DNA from: Flavobacteriales bacterium
GTDB taxonomy: Bacteria; Bacteroidota; Bacteroidia; NS11-12g; UBA955
DNA: 61,213 nucleotides
Reading direction: 5' to 3'
Assembly: GCA_002737705.1 (NCBI GenBank)
Contig: NSIM01000010.1
Span: forward strand, 1-61,213
Shown: positions 36,450 through 45,769 of the stretch, piece after piece
Layout: every line of letters begins with the position of its first letter
Position numbering within the stretch: the first letter of the stretch is position 1
Notes under the pieces: generated by a model
What the model was told of the DNA's origin: nothing
The model's database searches: none
What the model saw: the letters and a program-made list of their open reading frames with translations, nothing else
Translations under genes and position numbers: made by a program

Positions 36450-38117
36450 TCAAATACCAAATAGGCTTAAAATCATGTAAAACAATCCCGCAAGCAATGC
36501 GCTCACAGGAATGGTTATTATCCAGGCGATAAGCAAGCTGCGGGTTACTCCCCAGCGAACTGCACTCAACCTCTTGGTAGAACCTACCCCAATAATTGCG
36601 CCCGTAATTGTATGGGTTGTAGATACGGGAATCCCCATTTGCTCGGTCAAAAACAAGGTAATAGCTCCAGCCGTTTCGGCACTCACCCCTTCTAAGGGGG
36701 TAACCTTGGTGATTTTTGTACCCATGGTTTTAATGATTTTCCAGCCACCACTTAGGGTGCCCAATGCTATGGCTGTATAACAAGCAAGCGGAACCCAATT
36801 GGGTAGCTCCTTAAATTCAGCGATACTGCCGCTAGCAATCAATGTTGCGCCAATAATACCCATCACTTTCTGGGCATCATTGCCACCATGTCCAACAGAA
36901 AATGCAGCGCTGGATAACAATTGCAATTTCTTAAACATGTTTGACATTCTCATGGCCGTAGGAGTTCTAACGAGTTCACACCATATGTAACTTAATATAA
37001 AAATACCAACAACAGCAAAAATAGACCACAACAAAATTCTATTGTCGGCCCGATCAAGTTCTTCCTTTAACCCTTTTTGAATATTCACATTAAAACCACT
37101 CCGAAATTTGTCGTAATCACCAATTCTGGTAATGCCCAATTGCAACGCCACGGCATGGGCAGTGCTATCGGGGCCCAATAAAGAAAAATTCTTGAAAATG
37201 GGTTTGCATGAATCTAAAATAGCAAGATTGGCTTCATAGGCAGGCTTCACAGACGGGTCGTAAAAAGCGGCTTTTCTAAGCAAATCAATCTTTAGTTTTT
37301 TGGAAACAATGTCTTTTAATTTGCTCTCTTCTAAATATTTTAAATCAACCTTGCGAGCGATAGCGGCAGAAATACCATCCGCGCCGCATTTATCAAAATC
37401 GGCTAACAATGGTTTGCTGGATTTAAAATTGGCAAGGGCCTTGCCATATTTTTTTTGAACCTCCACATCATTGGAGTCCTTTTTTAATTCTTTTTTATAC
37501 TTGTCTATTTTATAGAATTTTGATAAATTCTCCTCTAATTTACTGGCACGAAATGAATTAAATAAAAACATTAAGCCCACTGTTGCTATCAAAATCAATA
37601 CAATCTTTCCATACACATTCCTTCGAATGGTTACAAGAGTAATCACTATCGAAATAACCATTCCAATCAATGGAGCGAGAATAATAAAATATACCGTTTT
37701 GGTGATTTTATCCATTTCTACAACCTCTCCAAATGGAACCCAAGCACCGTTAAACCAACAAGCATGCGCAAAAGCCGCACCGGCAAACCCGCCTATTAAC
37801 GTGTGACTAGAAGAACTGGGAATGCCATACCACCAGGTTAACAAATTCCAAATAATAGCCGCAATTAAGCCCGCCATAATAACAGGAAGGGTGATATAGT
37901 TGTCTAATACTGTTTTGGCAATGGTGTTTGCAACCGCATGATCCTTAAAAATAAAAAAGGCTGCAAAATTAAAAATTGCTGCCCAAAATACTGCCTGAAG
38001 TGGAGTAAGCACCTTGGTGCTTACAACTGTAGCTATAGAATTGGCAGCATCATGAAATCCGTTGATAAAATCAAAGATTAGCGCCAATACAATAATTACA
38101 ATCACTAAAATAGTCAT
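36450..38117 (-). CDS. pit: PiT family inorganic phosphate transporter
   Basis: 555 residues. The two PiT repeats are clear: FDFINGFHDAANSIATVVST (about 16-35) with WWYGIPSSSSHTLIGG (about 95-110), and SVGHGGNDAQKVMGII with GIPVSTTHTITGAIIGVG in the C-terminal half. Between them is a long hydrophilic loop (about residues 190-355) of charged helices, longer than in E. coli PitA. It should import phosphate with a cation. Gene is 19 bp downstream of the PhoU-like partner on the same strand. Confidence 0.93.
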   Translation of the reverse strand: MTILVIVIIVLALIFDFINGFHDAANSIATVVSTKVLTPLQAVFWAAIFNFAAFFIFKDHAVANTIAKTVLDNYITLPVIMAGLIAAIIWNLLTWWYGIPSSSSHTLIGGFAGAAFAHACWFNGAWVPFGEVVEMDKITKTVYFIILAPLIGMVISIVITLVTIRRNVYGKIVLILIATVGLMFLFNSFRASKLEENLSKFYKIDKYKKELKKDSNDVEVQKKYGKALANFKSSKPLLADFDKCGADGISAAIARKVDLKYLEESKLKDIVSKKLKIDLLRKAAFYDPSVKPAYEANLAILDSCKPIFKNFSLLGPDSTAHAVALQLGITRIGDYDKFRSGFNVNIQKGLKEELDRADNRILLWSIFAVVGIFILSYIWCELVRTPTAMRMSNMFKKLQLLSSAAFSVGHGGNDAQKVMGIIGATLIASGSIAEFKELPNWVPLACYTAIALGTLSGGWKIIKTMGTKITKVTPLEGVSAETAGAITLFLTEQMGIPVSTTHTITGAIIGVGSTKRLSAVRWGVTRSLLIAWIITIPVSALLAGLFYMILSLFGI

Positions 38118-38136
38118 CGTGTTTTCATTATGACCA

Positions 38137-38784
38137 TTACGCGTACTTTACAATGATGGTCTCAATTACATTTGCAACATCCTCACATTTGTCGGTGGCA
38201 ATTTCCATAACGGTATAAACCTCACGCTTGCGAATCAATTCTTTAAAATCATTTTCTGTTTCAAATAGGTTCTTGATGCTCATATCAAATACATTGTCTG
38301 CATGGTTTTCAAAACTATTAATTTGAACTATACTTTCCATGATTTTCTCTGGACGCCTCAATTCACGCAATTGTAAAACTGCCTTGCCAACTTCCTTAGA
38401 ACTTTGCATAATAATTTCAGCCAAACCACGAATACCCTGATCGTTGGGGCTTACACCATGGAATTCCATTTTTTTACACGACGCATAAATATAATCAGCA
38501 ACATCATCCATGGCTGAAGCCAAATAATGAATGTCTTCACGGTCAAAGGGCGTAATGAAGTTTTTGCCCAACTCGATGAAAATATTGTGTGTTATCTGAT
38601 CGTTCTTGTGTTCAAAGTCTTCGATTTGCTTGCTAATAGACAAACGAATCGCGGGGTCAGACTCAAACACATACTGGTGGAGCAATTGCCCCATTTCTGT
38701 AACGTTCTGCGCTGCCTGTTCAAACAAACCAAAAAATATCTTGTCTTTGGGTAAAAAAATGTTAAAAATGTTGTTTAAAGCCAT
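38137..38784 (-). CDS. DUF47/PhoU-like Pit accessory protein
   Basis: About 215 residues from the ATG at 38784 (MALNNIFNIFLPKDKIFFGL), the usual start for this family. All-helical, with FEHKNDQITHNIF and FDREDIHYLASAMDDVADYIY (about 85-105) carrying the E/D-rich metal-binding pattern of PhoU. Such proteins accompany PiT transporters and are thought to regulate uptake. TAATTTTG (38809-38802) lies 17 nt before the start. Forms an operon with pit. Confidence 0.9.
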   Translation of the reverse strand: MALNNIFNIFLPKDKIFFGLFEQAAQNVTEMGQLLHQYVFESDPAIRLSISKQIEDFEHKNDQITHNIFIELGKNFITPFDREDIHYLASAMDDVADYIYASCKKMEFHGVSPNDQGIRGLAEIIMQSSKEVGKAVLQLRELRRPEKIMESIVQINSFENHADNVFDMSIKNLFETENDFKELIRKREVYTVMEIATDKCEDVANVIETIIVKYA

Positions 38785-39219
38785 ACCGATTCTTTTCATT
38801 ACAAAATTACAAACATGCACTTTATAATCATGTCAATAATATTTATTTAACATTAAATTAATCCATGCAATGTTCTGGTTCTATGAAGTTGCGGGATTTA
38901 AACAATCCAAAATATGAAATTTCCCCACGACGGTCGTTTATTGTTCTTTCATCTCCAGAAACGCATACCCCCTGTCGTTTTGTTTGGGAAGATATTCTTT
39001 CCCTTAATTTGGTATAAATGACACTGAAAACGAACAGTCATGAAATTCACCCACGGTTTCATTTTCGCGCATCAGATAAAAAGATTGGCATTCCCAATTA
39101 CACCTCTTCCAATCGATTGTGGGAAATCATCGAAAAACACCAAGTGGCCAAATTTTCTCCCAGACCATGAAGTATAGGGGCGATTGTATTGCGTTTGGTT
39201 CATGCGCCCAGTGTTTCCA
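38785..39219. other. 435-bp spacer with a gene relic
   Basis: The left part holds the promoter for the DUF47-pit operon. The rest has no intact gene on either strand; a plus-strand acetyl-CoA synthetase relic lies at 39075-39170. No RNA gene or hairpin seen. Confidence 0.6.
39075..39170 (+). pseudogene. Acetyl-CoA synthetase (Acs) fragment
   Basis: One frame reads DKKIGIPNYTSSNRLWEII then EKHQVAKF and stops at TGA 39168-39170. This resembles the Acs segment [31 protein letters not shown], with matching GxPNY, R-x-WEIIEKH and VxxF. The following TAPTAIR motif is lost. No start or longer frame exists, so it is a relic of a larger gene. Limits are those of the readable frame only. Confidence 0.55.
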
Positions 39220-39591
39220 TTAAGTGGCGGTTTTTTCAAGCCTTTTTACCAACTCCAATACTTGGATTTGAAAATCTAAATATTCAAGCTTAGAAATCAT
39301 TCCAAATGCAAAAGATGCATTAACAAAGCCCATTAACTGAAAACAATCGGCCTGGGCACCCTGAATGGTTTCAAACAAATTGGCTTGGCAACTATTCTGT
39401 TGCACGGAATCTTGAAAAGATAATTCAAATTCTATATCAGGGTTAAATACTTCTTTTCTATACTTCCGCATGGTTTTATGCAGTATTTTTTTGGGGTTTT
39501 TGTGTGTGCTATGGAATGCAAGACGTGGATATTTTCTTATAAAAATAGCACTTACATCCCCAGAAAAGTTTTGACCGACCTTAGATTCCAT
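39220..39591 (-). CDS. Hypothetical protein
   Basis: 123 residues, no signal peptide, no membrane segment. The N-terminal half is basic (HSTHKNPKKILHKTMRKYRKE), the C-terminal half looks helical (YLDFQIQVLELVKRLEKTA). I recognise no family. A possible distant likeness to small four-helix proteins is only an impression. It lies alone between two spacers with no close promoter element, next to gene relics. Confidence 0.45.
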   Translation of the reverse strand: MESKVGQNFSGDVSAIFIRKYPRLAFHSTHKNPKKILHKTMRKYRKEVFNPDIEFELSFQDSVQQNSCQANLFETIQGAQADCFQLMGFVNASFAFGMISKLEYLDFQIQVLELVKRLEKTAT

Positions 39592-39671
39592 GATGCAAAA
39601 TAGTGCACCTGCAATTGTACAATCAAGTTTAATCCGTTTTTAACCGCTTGTTCTTTTATTGTATCATGTTT

Positions 39672-39704
39672 CCTAAAAAAGAAGGCGCCAAATGGCGCCT
39701 TCTT
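39672..39704 (-). terminator. Strong intrinsic terminator of the susC-susD operon
   Basis: Perfect 11-bp stem AAGAAGGCGCC (39679-39689), loop AAAT, GGCGCCTTCTT (39694-39704). On the minus strand the stem is followed by a T-rich run (TTCTTTTTTAGG), so it ends the SusD message 20 nt after its stop. It may also act on the plus strand. Confidence 0.85.
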
Positions 39705-39724
39705 AAATGCAAAAATAAAAAAAT

Positions 39725-41089
39725 TTATTTGAACAATTCCAACGCATCAAATAATCCAAAACCCTTGGGGGTGTTTTTATTCGAATTGATCTCTTGTTGA
39801 GGATACAAAAATCTGGCTGGCAAACTTGCCCCTTTATAAGGAGTTATACCCACAATATTACCAGATCTGCGCACATCACAATACGTTTCGATTTGACCAA
39901 ATAAAGAAACATATTTCTCGCAACAAATCTCTTTAAGCATCGCCTCGCTTGCAGTGGCTCCTTTGATTAAAGCTCCCGGCCCAAAATCTGCAATATCATA
40001 AGGCATATAGGTACCATAGGTTGCGTTGAGGTCAGCCCTCACATTGTTCAAATTGACAAGTGCGGCGACCGAATTTCCAAGTCGTTGATTGCATTCTGCC
40101 AAAATAAGTTCATTTTCGGCATGAGAAACCAATGTGTAATTACTTGTTGGTGTAAATATTCCATCGAAGAAATTGGGGTCTAAATTAGTGTAGGAATATT
40201 TCCCATTGTAAAAATAATTGTAAAATCTGCCTGTCTCTGTTGTTTTGCTATTATTTCTTGACATAGCAAGGGTTTTTGCTGCCGTGTCTAACATTGGCGC
40301 TATAAAAGAACCATCACAACCCAAATATCCACCACGATTGTAATCTAAAAAGTCATAGAAAATATTCCATGCGCCCGGTGACTCAGTCGTGTGGTTGGCA
40401 TACATGTCTCCACCTTTTTTGATTCCTTTTGCAGCCGCTGCTGCAGCACCTGCATAATTCTTCATGCGAAGGAGTGCACGGGCTTTCAGCGTGTTTGCTA
40501 CCTCGTCCCACTTAAAAGAACCAGCATAGGCAACTGACAAAACATTTCCACTGGCTTTACCCATTGAAGAATCCAACAAATCGATGCAATACTTATGTAC
40601 ATCCGACATTTTGTCATATTTTGGTTCATTAATACCGTCTGTACATGCCTGTGTGTTGGGTATGTCTCCCCATAAACCAGAAAGTGTAAGCAACAAATGC
40701 GCCTCTGTTATGCTGGATACTGCCATAAGTACCTTGTTATTACTTTTGGCTGCTGCTGCACGAATTATTCTACACTGGGCCAAGCCATTTATGTAAGCCG
40801 TTGACCAACCAGAATTAAAATCTCCTGCAGTCATACTATAGTCTGAATAAGATAAATATTGCCTATCCGCACCCTTAAAATAACCACAAAAAATACCTGC
40901 CGTCCGGGCAGATTCACCTTCATTGAGCATAACGTTTGCCAATTGTGCACCCGTTAGCATCAAACTTGCATCAGCTCCACTGAACTGATTGGGATTTGTT
41001 TTATTGATGTCGTTAATTTCTTTTTTACAAGACGTTACGCCTACCAACAAAGCGAAACCGATTGTTACTAAAATTGATATTTTTTTCAT
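39725..41089 (-). CDS. SusD/RagB family nutrient-binding outer-membrane lipoprotein
   Basis: 454 residues; signal peptide with lipobox VTSC (Cys 21). KKEINDINKTNPNQFS, SGADASLMLTGAQLAN, AYINGLAQCRIIRAAA, SGLWGDIPNTQA and the closing CDVRRSGNIVGITPY match the SusD-like group paired with SusC transporters. It covers the SusC barrel and captures ligand outside the cell. 11 bp after susC, ended by a strong terminator. No glycoside hydrolase or peptidase is next to it, so the substrate is unknown. Confidence 0.93.
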   Translation of the reverse strand: MKKISILVTIGFALLVGVTSCKKEINDINKTNPNQFSGADASLMLTGAQLANVMLNEGESARTAGIFCGYFKGADRQYLSYSDYSMTAGDFNSGWSTAYINGLAQCRIIRAAAAKSNNKVLMAVSSITEAHLLLTLSGLWGDIPNTQACTDGINEPKYDKMSDVHKYCIDLLDSSMGKASGNVLSVAYAGSFKWDEVANTLKARALLRMKNYAGAAAAAAKGIKKGGDMYANHTTESPGAWNIFYDFLDYNRGGYLGCDGSFIAPMLDTAAKTLAMSRNNSKTTETGRFYNYFYNGKYSYTNLDPNFFDGIFTPTSNYTLVSHAENELILAECNQRLGNSVAALVNLNNVRADLNATYGTYMPYDIADFGPGALIKGATASEAMLKEICCEKYVSLFGQIETYCDVRRSGNIVGITPYKGASLPARFLYPQQEINSNKNTPKGFGLFDALELFK

Positions 41090-41100
41090 GATTTAAATAA

Positions 41101-44100
41101 TTATAAATTAAATTTAATGTTAAACATATAAGATTTAGTTCCTGGGTTGGTAAAGTAGTCTAATCCTCTTCCGTTTGACACCCCTGTTAGGTTTAATTCT
41201 GGATCAACCCCTTTAAATGGTGTCCACAAAAGCAAATTTCTACCCGTGAAACCAACAGAAGCAGACGGGATGTGAAATAAGTCGCAAATGCTACGGGGTA
41301 GCTTGTAACTCAAAGACAATTCTCTTAAACGAACCCATGATGCATCGTTAATAAAATCTTCGTTTACAGGGCCAAATCCACCCCCTAAACTTTGATACCA
41401 AGCCTGATTCAACAATACATCGCCTTTGCCAAAATCTTTCAAACTTCCCCTTACGGTGTAGTTTCCACTGGCATCCTTAACTCCCAAGGCGCTAACCTTC
41501 TTACCCGAATAATCAACAACTTTATCCGCATCGGCCTGACTCAAGGTAACCTCAGTAGCAGTTTCAGGGCTAATACCAAAATAGTTTAGCACACCAGAAG
41601 TTCCACCCCACATTTGGTTTCCCTGGCTGGTTTCAAATAACATATTAAATGTTAACTCTTTGTAATTTCCATTCATACCGATACTGGCACGATATTTTGC
41701 ATTTGGATCACCCGAAACGCCTTCTTCAACAGCTGCCTGAGGAAATCCGTTCGCATCTAAGACCAATTTGCCCTCATTTTTCTCGTACATGCCACCCCAA
41801 AAAACACCCATCGCATGGTCTTTCACAACCCTTGAAGAAGTACCCGTAAATCCTGCCAAGAAAACAGAATTGGTACCACTCAAATCGGTAACATTGTTTT
41901 TATTGCTTGACAGATTGCCATACAGATTCAAATTTAAATCCTTTGTTGCAACCAGATTTAAATTCATGTCTATTTCAACACCCTTGTTTGTCATAGAAGC
42001 TGCGTTTTTCCACTGGCTAGAATACCCAGAAGATGGGGCAACATCAACAGCCAAAACAATGCCTGTAATTTCGTTGGTATAATACGTTATACCCAATGAA
42101 AGCTTGTTTTTGAGCATTTTCAAATCTGTTCCCAACTCAAATTCTGTTTTTTGTTCGGGCCTTATATCTGGATTTCCTTGTACACTACTTCTCGCATAGG
42201 TTCCTCCAAATTGTGTACCATCTAATGTTTCACCCCATCCAGAGCTAGAACCAGCGCCTACATAATTTGTATTCCATATATAAGCTGGAGGCGCTACACC
42301 TATTTGACCTGCTGAAAACCGCAATTTTCCATTGTTGAGAAACTCGCTTTGGCCAATATCTTTGGTGAATTCATAGGCCAAAGAAGCACCCGTTGTTAAA
42401 AACCGATTTGCGTAAGTACTTGATGCTTCGCTAGCTGAGGAAACTTGTAAAAAATATTTGTCTTTAATGTCTAAATCCAACATGCCATATACTTGGTTGG
42501 TTAATAGCAACTGATTGCTGTTGAATGGATTTTGATTCGTCGACGTGGCATTAATAAATGCAAAGCGATCTTGATTTTTAATAATAAACTGGCTTGCAGT
42601 TCCACCAATTTCCATCAGACTTCTTTTGGTATAAATATACCCTAAGGTCGTATGTAAGTTTATGCCATTGTTACCCAAAAGGTTTTCAAAATTGCTTTGA
42701 TTGATGGCATGAAAATTCAATACGGTCTCTTGTATAAAATCATCTGTGAAACTGCCATTTGCCTGACTTCCACCAGAAAGAACAGGAAAATAGGTGATCC
42801 TGTGATCCGTTGAAACATCATATCCTGTACGAACTGTAAATAAGGAATTGGGTTTCCATTGATATTTGATTTCTGGAGTAACTGTCACGCGCGTTACATC
42901 ACTTGTATTGGTTTGTTTATTCAATGTCCAGCCTGGGTTATTATATGAGGGTTGTATGTCCCCCAAATACCTGCGATACCCTCTGTGACTGTTGAACGTC
43001 GCTACTCCAACAGCATTGTAATATGTTCCAGAATAATCTGTATTGTCAAAATCAGGTGCAGTTCTTAAATACCCCAAGTATAAACCATCTAAATTTGATC
43101 CCTGTTGAATGCGGTTAGAAGTACTTTTGGAAAGAAAACTACGCATAGAAAGACTCAACTTGTCATTCAACATATGGTTAAAATTTAATCGACCGGTAGT
43201 TCTATGATAATCTGAAGTTCCATTTAATACGCCCTTTTGATTCCAATCTGAAGCACTAAAATACATATTACTTCTTGCATTGCCTGAAGAAATTGAAATA
43301 TTGTTTATCCAGGTTTGACCTGTGCGAAAAACCTGGTCTCTGTTTGTTTTATTAAACACGGTTTGGTCTCTTTTTGCAAGGATTGGGTAATACACACTAC
43401 CATCATCTGCTACAAACTTGTTCGCAGTGGTTCGTAGCGAGTCTAGACCTCCCCTTCGATTAGAAATTTTGTCACCCCAACTTCCAGGGGCATTCGCAAC
43501 CCATTTTCCAGCATTGCCCTGACCATAAATTCCCTGTTTTTCATATTCCTTGTTTACCATGTCAAAAGAAAGTGTCGATGAAAATTCTATATTCATTCCA
43601 GATTTACTCCCTTTTTTGGTTGTAATTACAATAACACCATTTGCGGGTGCAGTCCCCCAAATAGCAGCGGCGGCAGCACCTTTTAAAACAGTAATTGATG
43701 CAATATCTGAAGGGTTTAAATCGTTTAGGCGAGATTGCTGAACAACACCATCGGTTCCTTGCCCAAAACTTGAATTACTCATCGCAATACCATCAATAAT
43801 AATTAAAGGTTGGTTGCTACCGGAAATTGTGTTTTGACCTCTAATCTGAATAAAAGCACCCGACCCAGGATCTCCTGAATTTTTTGTTATGGAAACATTG
43901 GATGCTTTCCCAGACAAGGCCTGTATAACACCACTTTCACCTGAAGACACCAATTTTTTTCCAGCAACGCTAGAAACTGAATGTCCGCTTTTGCTGACAT
44001 TAAACAAAGTGCCAATCGCATTTACTGAGACTTCGCCTAAGTTAAGGGTGTCTTCAGTGTCGTTGTTTGAACCACTGTTTTGTGATTGTCCCGGAATCAT

Positions 44101-44145
44101 CAATCCAAAAGACAATCCCATGATAAATAAGTATTTGTATTTCAT
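41101..44145 (-). CDS. SusC/RagA family TonB-linked outer-membrane protein
   Basis: 1,014 residues. Signal peptide (MKYKYLFIMGLSFGLMIPGQS), then the plug domain with GKASNVSITKNSGDPGSGAFIQIRG type sequence (about 80-103), IIIDGIAMSNSSFG and ASITVLKGAAAAAIWGTAPANGVI, and a long beta-barrel ending in a final Phe-x-Leu (NIKFNL). It lacks the N-terminal carboxypeptidase-like (CarboxypepD_reg) domain that most SusC proteins carry and begins almost at once with the plug, so it is a short form. Transports SusD-bound ligand using TonB. No TAnnTTTG element in the 150 bp upstream. Confidence 0.95.
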   Translation of the reverse strand: MKYKYLFIMGLSFGLMIPGQSQNSGSNNDTEDTLNLGEVSVNAIGTLFNVSKSGHSVSSVAGKKLVSSGESGVIQALSGKASNVSITKNSGDPGSGAFIQIRGQNTISGSNQPLIIIDGIAMSNSSFGQGTDGVVQQSRLNDLNPSDIASITVLKGAAAAAIWGTAPANGVIVITTKKGSKSGMNIEFSSTLSFDMVNKEYEKQGIYGQGNAGKWVANAPGSWGDKISNRRGGLDSLRTTANKFVADDGSVYYPILAKRDQTVFNKTNRDQVFRTGQTWINNISISSGNARSNMYFSASDWNQKGVLNGTSDYHRTTGRLNFNHMLNDKLSLSMRSFLSKSTSNRIQQGSNLDGLYLGYLRTAPDFDNTDYSGTYYNAVGVATFNSHRGYRRYLGDIQPSYNNPGWTLNKQTNTSDVTRVTVTPEIKYQWKPNSLFTVRTGYDVSTDHRITYFPVLSGGSQANGSFTDDFIQETVLNFHAINQSNFENLLGNNGINLHTTLGYIYTKRSLMEIGGTASQFIIKNQDRFAFINATSTNQNPFNSNQLLLTNQVYGMLDLDIKDKYFLQVSSASEASSTYANRFLTTGASLAYEFTKDIGQSEFLNNGKLRFSAGQIGVAPPAYIWNTNYVGAGSSSGWGETLDGTQFGGTYARSSVQGNPDIRPEQKTEFELGTDLKMLKNKLSLGITYYTNEITGIVLAVDVAPSSGYSSQWKNAASMTNKGVEIDMNLNLVATKDLNLNLYGNLSSNKNNVTDLSGTNSVFLAGFTGTSSRVVKDHAMGVFWGGMYEKNEGKLVLDANGFPQAAVEEGVSGDPNAKYRASIGMNGNYKELTFNMLFETSQGNQMWGGTSGVLNYFGISPETATEVTLSQADADKVVDYSGKKVSALGVKDASGNYTVRGSLKDFGKGDVLLNQAWYQSLGGGFGPVNEDFINDASWVRLRELSLSYKLPRSICDLFHIPSASVGFTGRNLLLWTPFKGVDPELNLTGVSNGRGLDYFTNPGTKSYMFNIKFNL

Positions 44146-44298
44146 AGTTAAAAATTAAATTATTTATTCAACTTTAAGACAATAGTTTTACAAATCCAAG
44201 TTTTATTAATAAAAGATTTGGTTTAGTATCAATTACACATCACTTTTATTTGCTCCCTTGCAAACCTTACTAGCAATAAAAAAGATTTGGTACCGCTT

Positions 44299-45438
44299 TT
44301 ACTTCAAAATATCGCGAGAAATAACGATGCGTTGCATTTCACTTGTTCCCTCATAAATTTGGGTAATTTTTGCATCTCGCATCATACGTTCTACATGATA
44401 CTCCTTAACATAACCATATCCTCCATGTATCTGAACCGCTTCAATCGTTGTTTTCATAGCTACTTCAGAGGCAAACAGTTTTGCCATTGAACTTGCTCTG
44501 TCAAAATCAAGGCCTTGGTCTTTCATCCAAGCAGCTTTAAAGCACAGAAGACGGGCTGCCTCTATTTCTGTGGCCATATCTGCCAATTTAAATGCTATGG
44601 CTTGATGATTCATAATCTCAGTGCCAAATGTTTTGCGCTCTTTTGAGTACTTGAGGGATAATTCATAGGCCCCACTTGCAATTCCCAAAGCCTGGGCTGC
44701 TATGCCAATTCTTCCGCCGCTGAGAACTTTCATCGCAAACTTAAATCCAAATCCCTCTTCTCCTATGCGATTTGTTTTGGGTACCTGAACATCCTGAAAC
44801 ATTATGCTATGTGTATCACTGCCCCGTATTCCCAATTTATCTTCTTTTTTCCCAACCGTTACACCATCCCAACCTTTTTCAACAATAAAAACGTTAATGC
44901 CTTTGTGTTTCTTTTCAATGTCAGTTTGGGCAATAACAATGTAATAATCAGCAGAATTTCCATTGGTAATCCAGTTTTTTGTTCCGTTCAATACATAATG
45001 ATCCCCCCTGTCTATTGCCGATGTCTGTTGGCTGGTTGCATCACTACCAGCCTCAGGTTCGCTCAATAAAAAAGCGCCCAGTTTGTTTCCACTCGCCAAC
45101 CCGATTAAATATCTTGTTTTTAGTTCTTCACTGCCATAATATTCGAGTCCCCAACAAACCAAAGAGTTGTTTACACTCATACAAACACTCGCGGACGCAT
45201 CTATTTTTGAAATCTCTTCCATTGCTATAACATAAGAAATTGCATCCATCCCCCCACCCCCATATTTGGGGTCAACCATCATTCCCATAAAGCCCATTTC
45301 GGCCATTTTTTTTATTTGTTCTGTAGGAAATTTTTGAAGGTTGTCACGCTCAATAACCCCAGGTAATAATTCTGTTTGGGCAAACTCCCGGGCTGCCTGT
45401 TGCACGGCTAAATGCTCCTCGGTTAAATCAAAATCCAT
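44299..45438 (-). CDS. Acyl-CoA dehydrogenase (short-chain type)
   Basis: FAD enzyme of beta-oxidation or amino-acid breakdown. AFLLSEPEAGSDA (about 124-136) and WITNGNSADYYIVIAQT bind FAD and substrate; GGRIGIAAQALGIASGAYE and ERKTFG (about 231-265) and the catalytic Glu in QIYEGTSEMQRIVISRDIL (about 360-378) match butyryl/isobutyryl-type enzymes. 380 residues. ATG at 45438 (MDFDLTEEH) follows another ATG by one codon. 40 bp after iscX on the same strand. Confidence 0.95.
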   Translation of the reverse strand: MDFDLTEEHLAVQQAAREFAQTELLPGVIERDNLQKFPTEQIKKMAEMGFMGMMVDPKYGGGGMDAISYVIAMEEISKIDASASVCMSVNNSLVCWGLEYYGSEELKTRYLIGLASGNKLGAFLLSEPEAGSDATSQQTSAIDRGDHYVLNGTKNWITNGNSADYYIVIAQTDIEKKHKGINVFIVEKGWDGVTVGKKEDKLGIRGSDTHSIMFQDVQVPKTNRIGEEGFGFKFAMKVLSGGRIGIAAQALGIASGAYELSLKYSKERKTFGTEIMNHQAIAFKLADMATEIEAARLLCFKAAWMKDQGLDFDRASSMAKLFASEVAMKTTIEAVQIHGGYGYVKEYHVERMMRDAKITQIYEGTSEMQRIVISRDILK

Positions 45439-45478
45439 CATGTATTATCAATTATTGGTTGTTATAAAATTATTGTAT

Positions 45479-45715
45479 TTATTGGTTATCTCTCCATTCA
45501 TAAACCCATTGTGCTTGAATCATTTCCAAATGACCCTCGTTACTTTCTTCTCGACTTCCTTCAAAATTTGGTGTTTCCAATATCCACTCGAGTAACTCAG
45601 TAAATCGAATGCGGTATATTTTTGTTTCTGAAAAATCATCTCCAAATCGCTCGTACAATTTTATGGCAATGTCTTCGTAATCAGTCCATTTAATGGGAGG
45701 TTCGTACATCTGCAT
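45479..45715 (-). CDS. iscX: Fe-S assembly protein IscX
   Basis: 78 residues. Pattern IKWTDYEDIAIKLYERFGD, IRFTELLEWI and SNEGHLEMIQAQWVYEW follows IscX (YfhJ): an acidic protein that binds IscS and iron and tunes cluster assembly. It sits 54 bp after a ferredoxin gene as in Isc operons, but IscS, IscU, HscA and HscB are not present here. M3 is an alternative start. Confidence 0.88.
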   Translation of the reverse strand: MQMYEPPIKWTDYEDIAIKLYERFGDDFSETKIYRIRFTELLEWILETPNFEGSREESNEGHLEMIQAQWVYEWRDNQ

Positions 45716-45769
45716 TGTGGGTGGGTTTCTATTCTTATTGCGATTGGTATTGTTTGAAAATTGGCTTCT

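Noticed and set aside
39040-39177. 45-codon plus-strand frame MKFTHGFIF
   Set aside because: It covers the Acs relic in another frame; the recognisable Acs residues are not in this frame.
39679-39704. Palindrome as operator of the susCD operon
   Set aside because: It lies after the susD stop and is followed by a T-run on the minus strand, which fits a terminator better.
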